This document shows, piece by piece, positions 10,757 through 22,949 of a stretch of 64,000 nucleotides of DNA. Source of the stretch: Rhodamnia argentea (lineage: Eukaryota; Streptophyta; Magnoliopsida; Myrtales; Myrtaceae); NCBI RefSeq assembly GCF_020921035.1, contig NC_063150.1, positions 11,160,001 to 11,224,000 of the forward strand, in the 5' to 3' direction. Within the stretch, counting starts at the first letter, position 1, and the number at the start of each line of letters is the position of its first letter. A program made the position numbers and the translations under genes. Below the pieces are notes generated by a model, which made no database searches, was not told the DNA's origin, and was given only the letters and a program-made list of their open reading frames with translations.

Positions 10757-12685
10757 TTTAAAATTTACTCCTAAAATACTCTAACAAAGCTTGATCCGAA
10801 GCTCATAAGAAAAAGATAGCAAACCCTCTTACCATCTAAGTCAACATTTGTTGGTATCTCTTCATTTTTTGTTTATAGAATGATCCACTGACATCGGATT
10901 AATCCTAATTTTAGAAATAACCAAAAAAATATGAGAAATGACAAAGAATGCCAACTTCTAGGTGCACATGGCAGAAACTTATGCGGGTATGAATGATTAT
11001 TATATTAATCCCTTAGTCTTCTTCAAATTGAATTAAGAAAAGACTAAATGGTAAAGAATCAAGTACAAGCCTCTAAATTGATTAAACCCAACTCTGCCTC
11101 GGCGCCACGCCAAGGTTTTGCTGGTGCAATGAAAATAATATATGAATAATAAACCGAGCTTTGCTTGGTATCGACATAACAACTCCCTATTGGAAAATTA
11201 TATCCGGTAAAATCACTTCATAGATCAAAGATAAAATCTCAATCACCCGGATATCCGAACATCTTCCCTCAAATTCAAGCCCAAGGTGGAAGAAGAATGA
11301 AATTTTTCTAAACCCCGGATCGAGGAAGTGTCCGAGAAGGCGAGCCTTAATGAAAACATCTGTGTCTTCATTTAGAGATGTGACTAACACAACTTGAATG
11401 GTACGATCCAAAATTTTACTCCTAAAATACTCTGACAAAGCTTGATCCGAAGTTCATAAGAAGAAGATAGCAAACCCTCCTACCACCTAAGCCAACATTT
11501 GCTGGTATCTCTTCATTTTTTTGCGTATAGAATGATCCATTCACATCTGTCAATCCTAAATTTAGAAATAACCAAAACATGACAAAGAGCCAACTTTTAG
11601 GTGCACATGGCAGAAACTTATGCGGAGTATGAATGATTATTATTTTAATCCCTTAGTCTTCTTCAAATTGAATTAAGAAAAGACTAAATGGTCAAGAATC
11701 ATATGCAAGCTTCGAAATTGATGAAACCCAACTCTATCCTGGTGCCTCGCGAAGGTTTTGCTGGTGTAATATAAATAATATATCAATAATAAACCGGACC
11801 ATGGCTTGGTATCCACATAATAACTCTATATCGGAAAATTAAATCTCGTAAAATTACTTCACGGATCACAGCAAAAGTCTCAATCACGCAGATATCCGAA
11901 CTTCTTCTCTAAAACTCAAACCCAAGATGGAAGAAGAGCGAACTTTTTCTAAACCCTAGATCGACGAAGTGTCCAGAAAGGTGAACCTTAATGAAAACAT
12001 CCGCTTCTTAATTTAGAGATGTGACTAACACAACTCGAATGGTACGATCCAAAAATTTCACTCCTAAAATAATCTAGCAAAGCTTGATCCGAAGCTCATA
12101 AGAAGAAGATAGCAAACCCTCTTACCATCTAAGTCAACATTTGCTGGTATCTCTTCATTTTTGGTTTATAGAATGATCCATTGACATCGGATCAATCCTA
12201 ATTTTAGAAATAACCAAAAAAAGATGAAACATGACAAAGAGTGCCAACTTCTAGGTGCACATGGCGGAAGCTTATGCGGAGTATGAATGATCATTGTTTG
12301 AATCCCTTAGTCTTCTTCATATTGAATTAAGAAAAAACTAAATGGTCAAGAATCGTGTGCAAGCCTCGAAATTGATGGAAGCCAACTCTGCCCCGGCGCC
12401 TCCCCAAGGTTTTGCTAGTGTAAAAGAAATAATATATCAATAATAAACTGGAGCTTTGCTTGCTATCTACATAATAACTCCATATCAAAAAAATTAAATC
12501 TCGTAAAATCACTTCACAAATCACAAAAAAAGTCCCAATCATGCAGATATCTAAATATCTTCTCACAGTGGAAGAAGAACTAACTTTTTCTAAACTCTAG
12601 ATTGAGGAAACATCCGGAAAGGTGAGCCTTAACGAAAACATCTGCTTCTTGATTTAGATATGTGAGTAACACAACTCAATTGGTG
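10757..12685 (-). repeat. Tandem array of three ~645-bp Copia pol-tail units
   Basis: Three copies starting near 10771, 11422 and 12064 (periods about 651 and 642), each opening with ctcctaaaatactctrrcaa then cttgatccgaag. Read on the minus strand, each has a degraded stretch like the Copia RNase H tail (LNEDTDVFIKARLLGHF in copy 1, compare the family motif ADVFTKAL), followed by noncoding sequence. Copies are diverged by substitutions and small indels. A fourth, interrupted copy is at 20775-20860 plus 21456-21530. Confidence 0.65.
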
Positions 12686-12686
12686 C

Positions 12687-13019
12687 TGTGAAGGCCTGAA
12701 TTTTCACTTAGTTAGATTAACAAATGGAATGGTTGATGGTGGGCTCGAACCGATACGGATTATGATTTGGCATTCAAATTATGGTGCGATGAAAGGCGGA
12801 TTAAAAGCTGAACATGGGTGCGAAGGTTGGTCCGGGAACTAGATCGTGAAGCTATTGACTCTCTCCTCTCTAGCCTTAACCGAATTAGCCCCGCCCATAT
12901 AAACTCACTTATCCTCTCTCTCTCTCTCTCTCTCTCGGCACCAACCCAGCAACCTAATGACCTCCCTCAAGGTCGAGCCACGACCACCACCTTGCTGTTG
13001 TCCCGACCAGCTCGCTCTC
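12687..13019 (+). mobile_element. LTR-like start with TATA and CT leader
   Basis: Begins TGTGAAGGCCTGAATTTTC, comparable to TGTGACGACCCGAATTTTTC at 16021. It carries a TATA-like catataaactc at about 12896 and a CT microsatellite at about 12915-12940. The sequence seems to continue at 15482 after the inserted element at 13020-15476. Confidence 0.5.
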
Positions 13020-15476
13020 TATTGACGCCTAAATTTTGAACTAATTTTAGACCAAAAAAAAAAAAAAAACCCCAACATTCATATTTTATTGTTCGACAAT
13101 CATGCTTTGCGTTAACATAATTAGACCGGCAGTAGGAAATTAAGACGAAAATTGGCCGACAGCACGTGAACTCGAGTTGATAATTCTGAATTTAAACGTT
13201 TGGATTAAGCCCACAGCAATATTCGGCCAAGCTCTTCGCACATACATGTGTTGCCGAAAATTGCAATGCCGAGATTAAACAATATTGGTTTTCTCATTGA
13301 CTAGAGTATATCTCTTAGAATCATATTCGGCCATGAGGGAATAAGAAGGAAGGAAATACGAGCGAAACACTAATAGATCTATACACTGTCAAATGAAGGA
13401 AATTTAATTGTGCTCATAAGAAAATTATATATTCGGCCGTGTGGGTAAAGTAAAAAGAGATATACTAATATTCTAAGAGAAAGTGATATTATTTTCTTTC
13501 CTGTATGGGCCATTGCTTCGCTTATAAAAGAGTTCTCTTGTCCACGGTCAAAAGGAGGGGGCAATTATACTGAGAATTTTAAGAGACAATTAGCTCATAA
13601 TACACGTGAGAACAAAAAGTGAAAGAAGGAGAGCGTTTTCAAGCTTGGTGGTGCGACTCCTTAGAATTGTTCAGACCACCCGCTCGGTCCCATCGTCATC
13701 CTTGTCCAATACTCCACGATCCCGACAGCTCTTTGTTCGCCTCGGGATTCTAGCTGCTGTCCAAGGGAATTTTATTTGCTGTTGGGGATCAATTATTGCT
13801 TTGTTTTGGCACGTTGGAGCTGCTGTTCGTGTTTATTTTCCAGGCGTGCTCAATTCCTTAGCCAATCGGTGTGGGGAAGCTCTCTGGTACCCAAGTTTGC
13901 TTCACTTCAAATCAGCTGCAACATTCAAAAAGGACAACTAACAGCCCACAAATAGAGCTGGTTTTGCTTTTTACCGCTGGTGCTGGTCGTCGATCACGTC
14001 AAATTTGGTTCCAAACCCGTGCACAACTCTCTGCTGAACCAGTCCAAAATCGTGGAGCTCCTAGCTTGGTCGTCAAGACTTGCGAAAATCAAATTAGTGA
14101 AGCAATCTTTGGGGCAATCAAAAGTAATTTTTCTTATCTTGAACTTTGGTATATTCAATTTCCTATTTTGTGATATGTTGCATATCTTGATCGCATTGCA
14201 TCAAAGTGGATGTCTTTTCAAAATGCAGGTAGATTAGGAAAATTTTCTTTCTTAATCCGTAACTTGTCACACGATCGAGAACGTCCATCTGTAAGATTAT
14301 TGATGGAATACTCGATTAGGCAAAGATTTGGGCTCAATCATTAATCGTAGGATTACGAATTAACGATTGACTCAAATATTCGCGAAATATTTCAAAACTT
14401 GATTGACATTGATTGGCATATTCACTTTCCTCATTTGATTTGAATTGTTTGATTGTCATATCTTTTAGAATATATCTGTCGTATGATGTAATCTCGAAAA
14501 TTCTAAAAGATTTGCATTCATTTACTTTCCATATTTAAAAATTGCATATCTTTTCAATAATAGCATCATGTAGATATGGCATATCTAATTTTTTTTAGGT
14601 TAGATTGCATACTAGAATAGAAATTGCGTGTTTAAATAGAATCTTATGTTTAAAATAATGTATCTTCAATATATTAGGGTTTAGGTCAATGTAAACTCTA
14701 AAATATACAAGATAAAAATTGTTTTGACATAGTTCTATTTTAGGAAATTAATTCATCCGAAAATATAAAAAAAAAATCATTCATCCATGCCACGTCATAC
14801 ATGCCATGTCATCCATGCCACGTCATCTTTGCCATGTCATATTTGGTTGCATTTTAGCTTATATTGCGTATTAGAATTGCATGTCTAGGTTTTAATTAAT
14901 ATGTCACGTAGTTAATTTAATTAAACCATAGTCTTACTTGTATATTAATTTAATTTAATTTGCATGCCATCTTGTCTAGTCTTGCATTTAATTCATAACA
15001 TTGCATTGCATATAGCATAGTATTTCATGCATTCATATAAAAGAACTATCTTGTGTGGCGCATGCTCCCTTGATTATATTGACTTCTGAATGTTCATTAA
15101 TTGATTGTGCACCCGCATGATAACCTTTGTTAGTGACTTAGGTTAAAATCAATTAATGTTGACTTCTCAAATGATTTTTCATGAAATAAAATGGTACCGA
15201 AAAGGTGTTAGAGTAATCAGGCGTAATCAAGTCCCCGAACTCTTAATCTACGGTTCGTAGGAATAAAATAGTTCTCCCGCTATTTTATTTAGATTTCTAA
15301 TCGACCTACCATAAATGATTAGTGGCGGCTCCAAAATTAAAATATATTGCATGTTAATCAATTGAACATTAAGTTGCGATTTGGTATAGACTTGGGAGAA
15401 TCCGAGTTAGGTTAGTTAAATAATTAACCCGATAATCCATTAGCCTGGAAATTTTCTGAATTTTTAGGTCGCGACA
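13020..15476 (+). mobile_element. Probable solo LTR (Tat/Athila-like), nested insertion
   Basis: Termini are TATTGACGCC at 13020 and GGTCGCGACA ending at 15476, flanked by ctctc at 13015-13019 and 15477-15481. The right part (aagtccccgaactc, then tagtggcggctcc) matches, in reverse orientation, the element at 47412-50462. No coding frame and no second LTR, so a solo LTR is the simplest reading. A TATA-like cttataaaag sits near 13519. The target duplication is in CT-rich sequence and is weaker evidence alone; the shared termini with the other copy support it. Confidence 0.6.
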
Positions 15477-15481
15477 CTCTC

Positions 15482-16020
15482 TCTCTTTCTTTTCCTATCG
15501 GCTTGACCCGCGCGGCCCCAAAGAAGGATGAGTTAGCCTGGCTCATTCTTGTATCAATTCAACTCCTATCTTCTTCATGGCCAACCTCAAGGTAAGTATC
15601 CACCAACGCTCACCTCTATTCTATCCAATCGCCGTTCGTTTTACCACGAATTGTCAAATTTGTAAATGGGTCTCTTGAGGAGGAAATCGGGTTGCATGTC
15701 AAGGAAGACAAGTTTATTTGGATGATCCGTTGCTTGATGTGACACCCTTAGGTCTTGGTTAAGTTGATTCTGAAATCTGATTGTTATGTTCATTGTTAAT
15801 TTAAGATTAGTCGAAGTTAGATGATGAGTGGACATATTGCCGTGAATCAAAGGAAGAAGGAATGGACAGAACCTATTCTAGCATGATTCAAGCTCAGCCT
15901 TCTCGAGCAAAGGAACTCAGGCAAGTGGGAGTCTCTACCCTTCCTACTAGGCTAGCTATTTGTTGCTTGATTGGGCGAGACGACGTTGTTTGTTATGGGA
16001 AATGTTGAATTAAGGTCTGG
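15482..16020 (+). mobile_element. Continuation of the interrupted LTR
   Basis: After the inserted solo LTR, CT-rich leader sequence resumes. The stretch 15640-15760 (aatgggtctcttgagg, then ccgttgcttga) aligns loosely with 16655-16730, so both belong to the same LTR family. No gene. Confidence 0.4.
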
Positions 16021-16800
16021 TGTGACGACCCGAATTTTTCTGTCCATTTAATTAGTGAGTAATCAAGTGTGGTAATGAAGATTATGTGTTTAATAAGGCC
16101 ATTTTTGAAGCTAATGAAGTTTGATTTTGGGGATTGAGGTTATGTCATGTGAGATGTTACAAGTTATGGATGATGACTTGAGAGTTTGGTTCGAAAATTG
16201 AACGAAATTGAGGCTCGATTTTGGCACAAATTGAACCGAGTTCGAAAACCACTTAAGCCCTATATATAAATAGAATCTGTCTCTCTCTCTCCACTCTCAT
16301 TTCGTCCCCTTTCTCTCTCATGCGACCCATCCCCAATCCCTTTGTGATTTCCATCCGAGAGACCCACGCCCACGCCGTTCCTTTGTCTACCATTTGAGCA
16401 CTTTGACGACCATGGTGGCGGCCGCCACAAACTCGGCTCACCCTCGACAATCGTAGCAAGTCCCCTCAAGCTTCAAAGCCCCTCTTCTCCCTCTTGATCT
16501 CTCGGCCCTGCGTAAACCCGGGAAGACTCGAGCTTCAATTGGCCACGATTTGGCTTTTTTTTCGCTGGGTTACCATCCCGAGGCAAGTGAAACTTCTAAC
16601 TCTTCTGCTTACTTGCCGATTTATTCTTGATTGGCGGCGATATGTTATTTTAGAAATGGGTCCCTGAAACCGAGATTTGTCTTGCATGAGCTAATAAACG
16701 AGGAGGACTCGACGATCTGTTGCTTGAATTTCGACTATGAGTCATGGGTATGATGATTGCATAGTTTGATTGAGAGAATTTCGGTGGATTGAGCTTGATT
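16021..16800 (+). mobile_element. Second LTR of the TGTGACGACCC family
   Basis: Starts TGTGACGACCCGAATTTTTC. It has a TATA box (ctatatataaat, about 16260-16271) followed by a CT-rich leader, the same order as 12687-13019. No internal coding region follows. Confidence 0.5.
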
Positions 16801-17223
16801 TTGTGTCGCTCGACTCAAGGAGGGTTCAGTTGTGTAAACGTATAATGTGTGGAAAGTGCGAATGATGATTTATGGTCTCATTCTGGTGTGCGTGTGAGGC
16901 ATGCGATATCCTATGATTGTTGGGTCATCTTGTTGTAGTGATAAGTTGCATTTCATCTAAGGAATCGAAGCATGAATTGAGATAGTGTGATCTATTATAT
17001 GAAAAATCATCTTACTTATTGTTTGTAACTTGTAAGGCGGTTTACTAGTGCATTTCAGCTCATGTTGTGGCTGTTAGTTGTGTGGAGTAGATGTAGGCTT
17101 GATATAAGCCGAACCACTATATATCCGGTGTGCTCATCTTTTCCAGCTTATATCTCTACTTGCAAATACCCGGATACTATTTATCGAAACATTTGCTCAG
17201 CCAATCTTTTTCACATCACTTTT
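16801..17223. other. Spacer before PP2-c
   Basis: No feature recognised. The PP2-c homology begins abruptly at about 17224. Confidence 0.35.
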
Positions 17224-18290
17224 CTCAATGCGTCCCTACTTGGTTCCATCCGGTAGACCGAGACTTAGGTTCACCCCACTGTGCATCCCGTAGCTATATT
17301 CGCTGAGTTCACCACGAATGCGATCTCATAAGTAGTCTTCGAAGAGAGGTTGACCGTCTTGAACGTGCCCAAAATTTCTAGCCAACATATCTCTAACGGT
17401 TACGCCACGGGTACATCTACTTCGCCACTAAAACTGAAAGTCCACATTTGAAACAATTGGCTGGTTAATAATAGTGAGATCCACAGCGGGTACAGCTCAA
17501 TCAAACGAGTACAACCACGTTTTCTAGCATGTAACTGTGTTCACAATCGTAGAGTGAGTGTAGTTACCATTTTTCCTTCTCGTTTGTCCAACGCCGGTGC
17601 TCCGTCCCAGATAACCCTTTAGCAAGCAACAGGAAGCAATTCTTTTGGAGATCTTCGTCGACCCGGAACTTCTGAATTTTACAACAAATGTGAATGGAAT
17701 TTTGTAGTAGTTTATACTGTCTTCCTTTTCTTGATAAAGCAAAAATCATTCATAGAGTTAAGTTACCATTTTATTATCATTCATGAGCACTCCACCATAG
17801 ATCCGATTGCATAACTCGGGATAAGTATACCATGAGTGTCATAACTTGTGCACAACATTCACTTGAGTGCCATAACTTTCAAAATGTTCACTTAGGTGCT
17901 ATAATTTTCAAAAATCGTTCACTTCAGTACCACATCGGAGTAAAATCATTCACTTGAGTGCTATAGTGATTTTTCCGGCATGCCACGTCATCTTTCCGGC
18001 AAGCCACGTCAGCTTTTCCGGTGTCCAGGTCAACGTGACACTCAAATGAACGTTTTTTGAAAGTTATGACATTCAAGTGAATGCCGTATAAAAGTTATGA
18101 CACTTCTAGTGTACTTTTTCCACATAACTCTTCAACGGTGATGGAGGAATCCACCTTGGTCACTTTTTTGACAAACGTTACAACAAGGAGAGGAGGTCGT
18201 CTCTTTCTCCTCTTCTCTTCTTGCGGGGTTTTTTCATCCGGCCTCATTGAAGTTGTGATTCCCTCTGGTTCCTGCACAGTTCCATCCTAA
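17224..18290 (-). pseudogene. PP2-c, broken phloem protein 2-like copy
   Basis: Third PP2-like copy on the minus strand. Exon 1 remains at 18277-18131 (EEKRRKRRPPLLVV, DSSITVEELC) and continues at 17809-17764 (a gvlMNDNK piece) after a MITE insertion at 17818-18122. Exon 2 is at about 17665-17570 but reads KFRVDEDLQKN, with W replaced by R and a deletion before HRRWTNEKEKW. Exon 3 is cut: homology stops at about 17224, corresponding to GRIEN in PP2-a, so roughly the last 50 codons including the RPKD end are missing. It is closer to PP2-a than PP2-b (both keep ttttag at the start of exon 3). It cannot make a normal PP2 protein. Confidence 0.82.
17818..18122. mobile_element. ~305-bp MITE with 8-bp target duplication
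   Basis: Inserted in PP2-c exon 1 and flanked by cataactc at 17810-17817 and 18123-18130. The ends are imperfect inverted repeats: gggataagtataccatgag then tgtcataactt on the left, and the reverse complement of the right end reads ggaaaaagtacactagaag then tgtcataactt. The inside has several direct repeats of the ttcacttgagtgcc type. The 8-bp duplication would fit hAT-like or MULE-like transposition. Related fragments lie at 27.6-27.8 kb and 53.29-53.42 kb. Confidence 0.75.
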
Positions 18291-19500
18291 AAAATATTGG
18301 AACAATTGGTACTTTGGATAATTTCATATGGGACCATTTGGTAAGTTGTCATAAATGTCTGTAAACTATTGACAAAGCTGGCAGTTTTCAAACAGTCAAA
18401 CAAATATTGATAGCTAACCGAAATAACAACTGATAATTTCACGTAAAGTTGATACATTGAACTCTACGAATAAATTTCGCTAACTTATTGGAGTAGTTGA
18501 TAATTTTGAAAATGCTTAATAGTTTGTAGAGGAGTTATAACTGTTGTGACCCTCCCAGAGCATGGTTCGGGGAAGACGGATTTAGAGGTAATGTCGAGTT
18601 AGGGATCGTTAGTCTTCAATAGGCGCCGATTGACTGTCAACTAGGTCAACTAGGTGTAACATGCAGTCTTTGTGTTTACTATTATCCAAAAATATAACTT
18701 AGCCATTCAACAAAAACGAACAAATCACAACACGGAAAAAGTAATATAAAAGATTTGCAATCAACTCACAGAACGGGATGATGTCAAGTGAAAAACCAGA
18801 AGAAAAAAACCGACCGCCCAAATGACCATTAGATGTGATGCGTGAGGACGAAGAATGAATCTACATGAATGTCATGAGGTACGACGATACACTAAGTGAT
18901 GATGAACGCCCATCTTTCACCACCACCCACTCGAGATCACCGGTAATGAGTAAGGAATGAGTGGGGAAACCCACCTTGTGTGGCCGAGAAGCAGCTAGGG
19001 ATGGCGGGTTCTGGATGGTTGCAGGGGCTAGAGCCGACGGATTGGTGGCACCGGATGACAATTGGACAACCAGCTGTAGAAGCGTGAGCGGCTGATCAAG
19101 TGTGGCGAAGTACTCGTGAGCTGAGAGGAGAGAATGCACGTGAGAGTGTGTGCGTTTACGGTTTATCTCCTTAAGAGAAGCGTTCCCCCCTTTTATCACT
19201 GCCTCGTCGCCTAACTTCCCATGGCCACGCCTTCTTCTCTATGCCTCTGCCCATGCCTTTTTTTTTTTTTTTTGTTTCTCCATAGCCCATACCTCTGCCT
19301 TTTCCTTTTGTTTCTCATTAATTGTGAGAAGAACAACTCTCCCTCCATCTTCATGATTCCTCTAGTCAACGGTCAAAAGCTCTAGTCCACTTTCTTTGTC
19401 CTATTTCTCCAAGCCACTGAACCATACATGCACTCATGCTTCCTTGTTCCCTCTTTTCTTTACATTTCCCCACTTTATTTGTCCTTTCTTTACAGGTAAG
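18291..19500 (-). mobile_element. LTR fragment of the 47.4-kb family, plus spacer
   Basis: At 18545 the sequence tgtgaccctcccagagc then ggatttagaggta aligns with the left end of the element at 47412 (tgtcgcgacctcgcc, then gggtttagaggta), so an LTR of the same family on the minus strand begins here. The GC-richer block 18890-19130 looks like its leader. The other end was not found. Confidence 0.4.
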
Positions 19501-19666
19501 ATTTAAACATTCTTAGTTAGTCTAATATGAGACTGCTAGAGGTTGCACGCTTGACAGCGCCTACCCCACTGGCTTCCTTACTACTCAAAGTTAACAGGAC
19601 CCGCTAGTGCCTATTGCCTTAATGCCTATGAACTGGGACCTCGACCTATGATGAAAGGTCTATAGC

Positions 19667-20774
19667 TAAAAACTCTATAAATAATGCTCAAATCTCTCCT
19701 AAACCTATTGCATTTATGTAAATTCAATCATAAACCTTTCAATTGAATCAATTTAATCCTATACCTTTTCACTTTGATACTATATTAGTTCATTCGGCCA
19801 ATTTAGACAAAAAATTATTGATGTGGGCACCAATCGTCTTACTTGGCATGGCCAGCACTAACGTGAACATTTTTAAACTTTTCAAAATATTTTTTATAAC
19901 TTTTATTTTTCTCTTTCTTTTTTTCCTCCCCCTTTTCTTTTTATTGGTGGCCGGTAGGTGAGGTCCCTCGCCCCGGATGTGGCAAGGTCGACCTTCGCCC
20001 AAGCCAAGGTGACCTCACCGAGTGTCGCTTGAGCGAGGGTTGGTCTCACCCGGGCAAGGTTCGGCAATGCGATGCCGACCCTCGCCCAAGCTAGGGTGAT
20101 GCATGCCCAACCTCGCCTCGCCCTCGAGCGGGCGAGGTGGGGCGAGGCTTGTGAGGCCTCTCCCTCACCTAGTGAGGCTGCCCTACTTGGGCAAAGTCAA
20201 CCTTGCCGGATTTGGCGAGGGAGGCCTCGCTAATGCTAACCCTTGCCCAAGCATGGCCTAATGAGGCCGACCCTCTCCTATGGTCGACGAAGGCAACCTA
20301 TGACCAAGCAAGGCCAACCTAGCAAGGGCCATGACGCCCTAGCTATGGCCAGTGAAAGCCTTGTGAGGTCCACCACACCCTTACTAGCCAAAGCGAGGAC
20401 CGCGACGCTCTCATCGGACTTGGGCAAAGCGAGACCGTGAAACCCGGATAAGTTGAGGGCTTTGCGGCTAGCCCTCGCCCCAATTTGACGAGGGTCGTCT
20501 AGCAGTCCTTGTTAGCCCTAAAAAATAAAGATTTGAAAAGAAAATTAAAAAGAAAAAATAATAAGTTTGTAAACTATTAAAATATTATTTAAAAAAGTCA
20601 ACATCGGCGTCAACAGTTACTTAGGACTATGGGTGTTCACGTCAATAATTTTCGGCAATGGACTAAATTGGTACTAATGCAATTGGTACAAAACTTATTT
20701 GTCCAATTAAAATAGTTTAAGACTGAGATGGTAACAATGCAATAAGGTTAAGATCTTTTTGATACTTTTCTCCA
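19667..20774. mobile_element. MULE-like element with a GC-rich gcgaggc core
   Basis: The outer parts carry the taaacctttt motif family (19680-19800 and 20580-20770). The centre, about 19950-20510, is GC-rich and built from short degenerate repeats of tcgcc/gcgagg type in both orientations (for example gggcgaggtggggcgaggct). The base composition contrasts sharply with the AT-rich surroundings. No transposase seen. Confidence 0.5.
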
Positions 20775-21620
20775 CAAATATCTAAACATCTTTTATCAAG
20801 CTCAAACTCGAGCAGGTGGAAGATGAACTATTTCTAATGCTAGAAATTGAAGCGTAGAAAATTGTCAAAAGCCCCAAAACCTTTTGCACTTTTACCGATT
20901 TAGTTTTGAACCTTTAAGTTTGTCAATTCAGTCTTAAACCTTTTCAACTTTTGTCAATTCTGTCCTATTGCTTGGAAATTGCTGACATAAACGTCAAACA
21001 TCCTACATGGCTTCACTGGTATTGATATAGACGATTTTTAATAGTTAACATTTTTTTTAATGTTTTTCTTTTTTCTATTTATTTCTTGCTCCCTCACCGG
21101 GCCTCAACCTTCGTCGGCCTCTAGCGAGGGCAGCCCTCGCCGATCTCGAGGGAGGGAGATCGGGTGATGGCGTAAATGAAACAAGAAAAGGCAAAAAGAG
21201 GAAAAAAAGGAAAAAATAACAAATATAAATAAAAATATTTGAAAAAATATTAATTTATAATTAAAAATTATCAATGTCAGCACCAACGACGTCACGTAGA
21301 ACGGCCGACATCCAAGTTAGCATTTTCTGGCCAATATGACTGAGTTAGCAAAAGATCAAAATGTTTAAAATTGAATCAACAAACTTAAAAGGTTTAGGTT
21401 TGAATTGATAAAAGTACAAAAGGTATATGACTTTTTTGGTAATTTTCTCGAACAATGAGCTTTAAAAAAAAATCTGTTTCTTAATTTAGAGATGTGACTC
21501 ACACAACTCGAATGGTACGATTCAGAATACACTGCCGCACACATGTTTAGTCGTCTGCTCGTCAAAGACAATGTCATTCGAACACTTAATGATTGAATTG
21601 TCGTGGTAAACGCAAGTGAC
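20775..21620. mobile_element. Fourth Copia-tail copy interrupted by a MULE-like MITE
   Basis: 20775-20860 (atatctaaacatcttttatc, ctcaaactcgagcaggtgga) and 21456-21530 (tttagagatgtgactcac, aactcgaatggtacgat) align with consecutive parts of the 645-bp units at 10.8-12.7 kb. Between them, about 20863-21455, lies a taaacctttt-type element whose ends are gaaaattgtcaaaagcccc and a near-complement ending in tggtaattttctc, with a small GC-rich core at 21105-21165. Confidence 0.5.
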
Positions 21621-21679
21621 GATGATGACAGTCATATCTCGGCGCAATCATGCGGGTAATGAAATTGAAAGTCCAATGC

Positions 21680-22002
21680 CCATCTTCAACCACTAGATGA
21701 TTGGTAATGATGAGGTGATGTCATAAGACATTGCAAACGATGTTTTGGAAAAAAATACCGAGCCGGCCGATTCAACCAAATTCATCTACTCCCCTCAAAA
21801 ATCTTCTCCCTTCTCCCCTCGGGCTTCTTCTCCCAAACGCCGCCTCCTTTTCTCCCCGCAGCTTTGTTCCCCTCTCTCCCTCTCCTTCATGTTCTTTTAA
21901 ATCTCCCAATTTCTCTTTACGTTAATTTCATGGACGAACGATCGACATCCTCTACGATAGTGAATTATGAAGATCGAAGCGCAAGTGTCTCGGAAAAATT
22001 TG

Positions 22003-22033
<31 letters not shown>

Positions 22034-22560
22034 ATCACTCGTTCTGGTTCCGGTGCTTGCTCCAAATTGTCGAGCGTTCCGCAAATTTTTGAAATTTTTT
22101 TCTTGTCAATCGGCTTATCTTAAAGTGATTTTGGGATCAACAAGTACTTTTTTTTTTTTTGCAGTTATTTTCTCATGATCTAGAGTTAAAATTAGATTTT
22201 GGTGCTCTTTTATCCCATCTAAATATAGATTTAAGATTTACAAGGCATTTTCTGTACTTTCTCAATCTATTTGTGTTGTTCTTATCTTTGTACGGTGATG
22301 GTGCTGGGAATGTTGAACCTAGGTGCGCACTGTCTTTTGACAAAGCTGGGCGGATTTCTCGATTTATGCTCATCACTAATGATAATACGAGATTCAGTGA
22401 TTTGGCCACCGATTGTACTTGGATATTATGACATATCCGCATTGAAGAATGATTGAGTTTCTTCAGTCTGTACTACGTTGGTTCACTTTTCGGATTTACT
22501 TGCTTTGTAGGATTTTCATTTTTATTTTGAATTGATGTATATCTCTTTGATATAAAATGA
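21680..22560 (+). pseudogene. Possible small gene or gene remnant, unknown function
   Basis: A C/T-rich leader (21775-21920) leads to an ATG at about 21930 that reads MDERSTSSTIVNYEDRSASV and runs into a CT microsatellite (22001-22031). A poly-T stretch ending in tttgcag at about 22164 could be an acceptor. A patch at 22312-22420 (EPRCALSFDKAG, GRISRFMLITNDN) is matched at 55.44-55.56 kb upstream of NLR-2 (QPRCAQPTGNA, VPIGRIS, and in another frame VLITDEDSDWPSIIMPD). I do not recognise the family. Both copies look frame-damaged. Confidence 0.35.
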
Positions 22561-22949
22561 AAATCATTCTTTCAAAAAAAAAAAAAAAAAAACACCGGAT
22601 GCTATTAGATCCAATCCATGCGATCAACTCCAGCAACCGAATACCTCATATTCTAAACCCGCCAGTATAAACTCCGATTGCTTAAGTGGTCCCTGGTGGT
22701 AGGACTTGTATTTAACTTCTAATTTGACTGAAGCAATCAAAGAGCTCATGTTCCATTCATAATGTTCACCAATATCAGCTTTGATTGGCCTAGGAAGGCA
22801 TCTGCACTTGTATATCGTAGGGTAATCTTTGGCACGTTAGCATCCCTTCACCCTATTATGCTGTTTTAGAGGTTATATAAAAGCTGATCCACATCCAAAG
22901 ATTAGGCAAGAAACATTTGAAAAGCGGAAATAGAGGATCGATGCAAGAG
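22561..22949. other. Spacer
   Basis: A poly-A run at 22576-22592 follows an aataaaatg-rich stretch and may mark the 3' end of the preceding remnant or a retroposed copy. Nothing else recognised. Confidence 0.3.

Noticed and set aside
12818..14237. Frames at 12818-13039, 13606-13941 and 13980-14237
   Set aside because: They sit inside LTR sequence, are short, and show no domain or partner copy in the related LTR.
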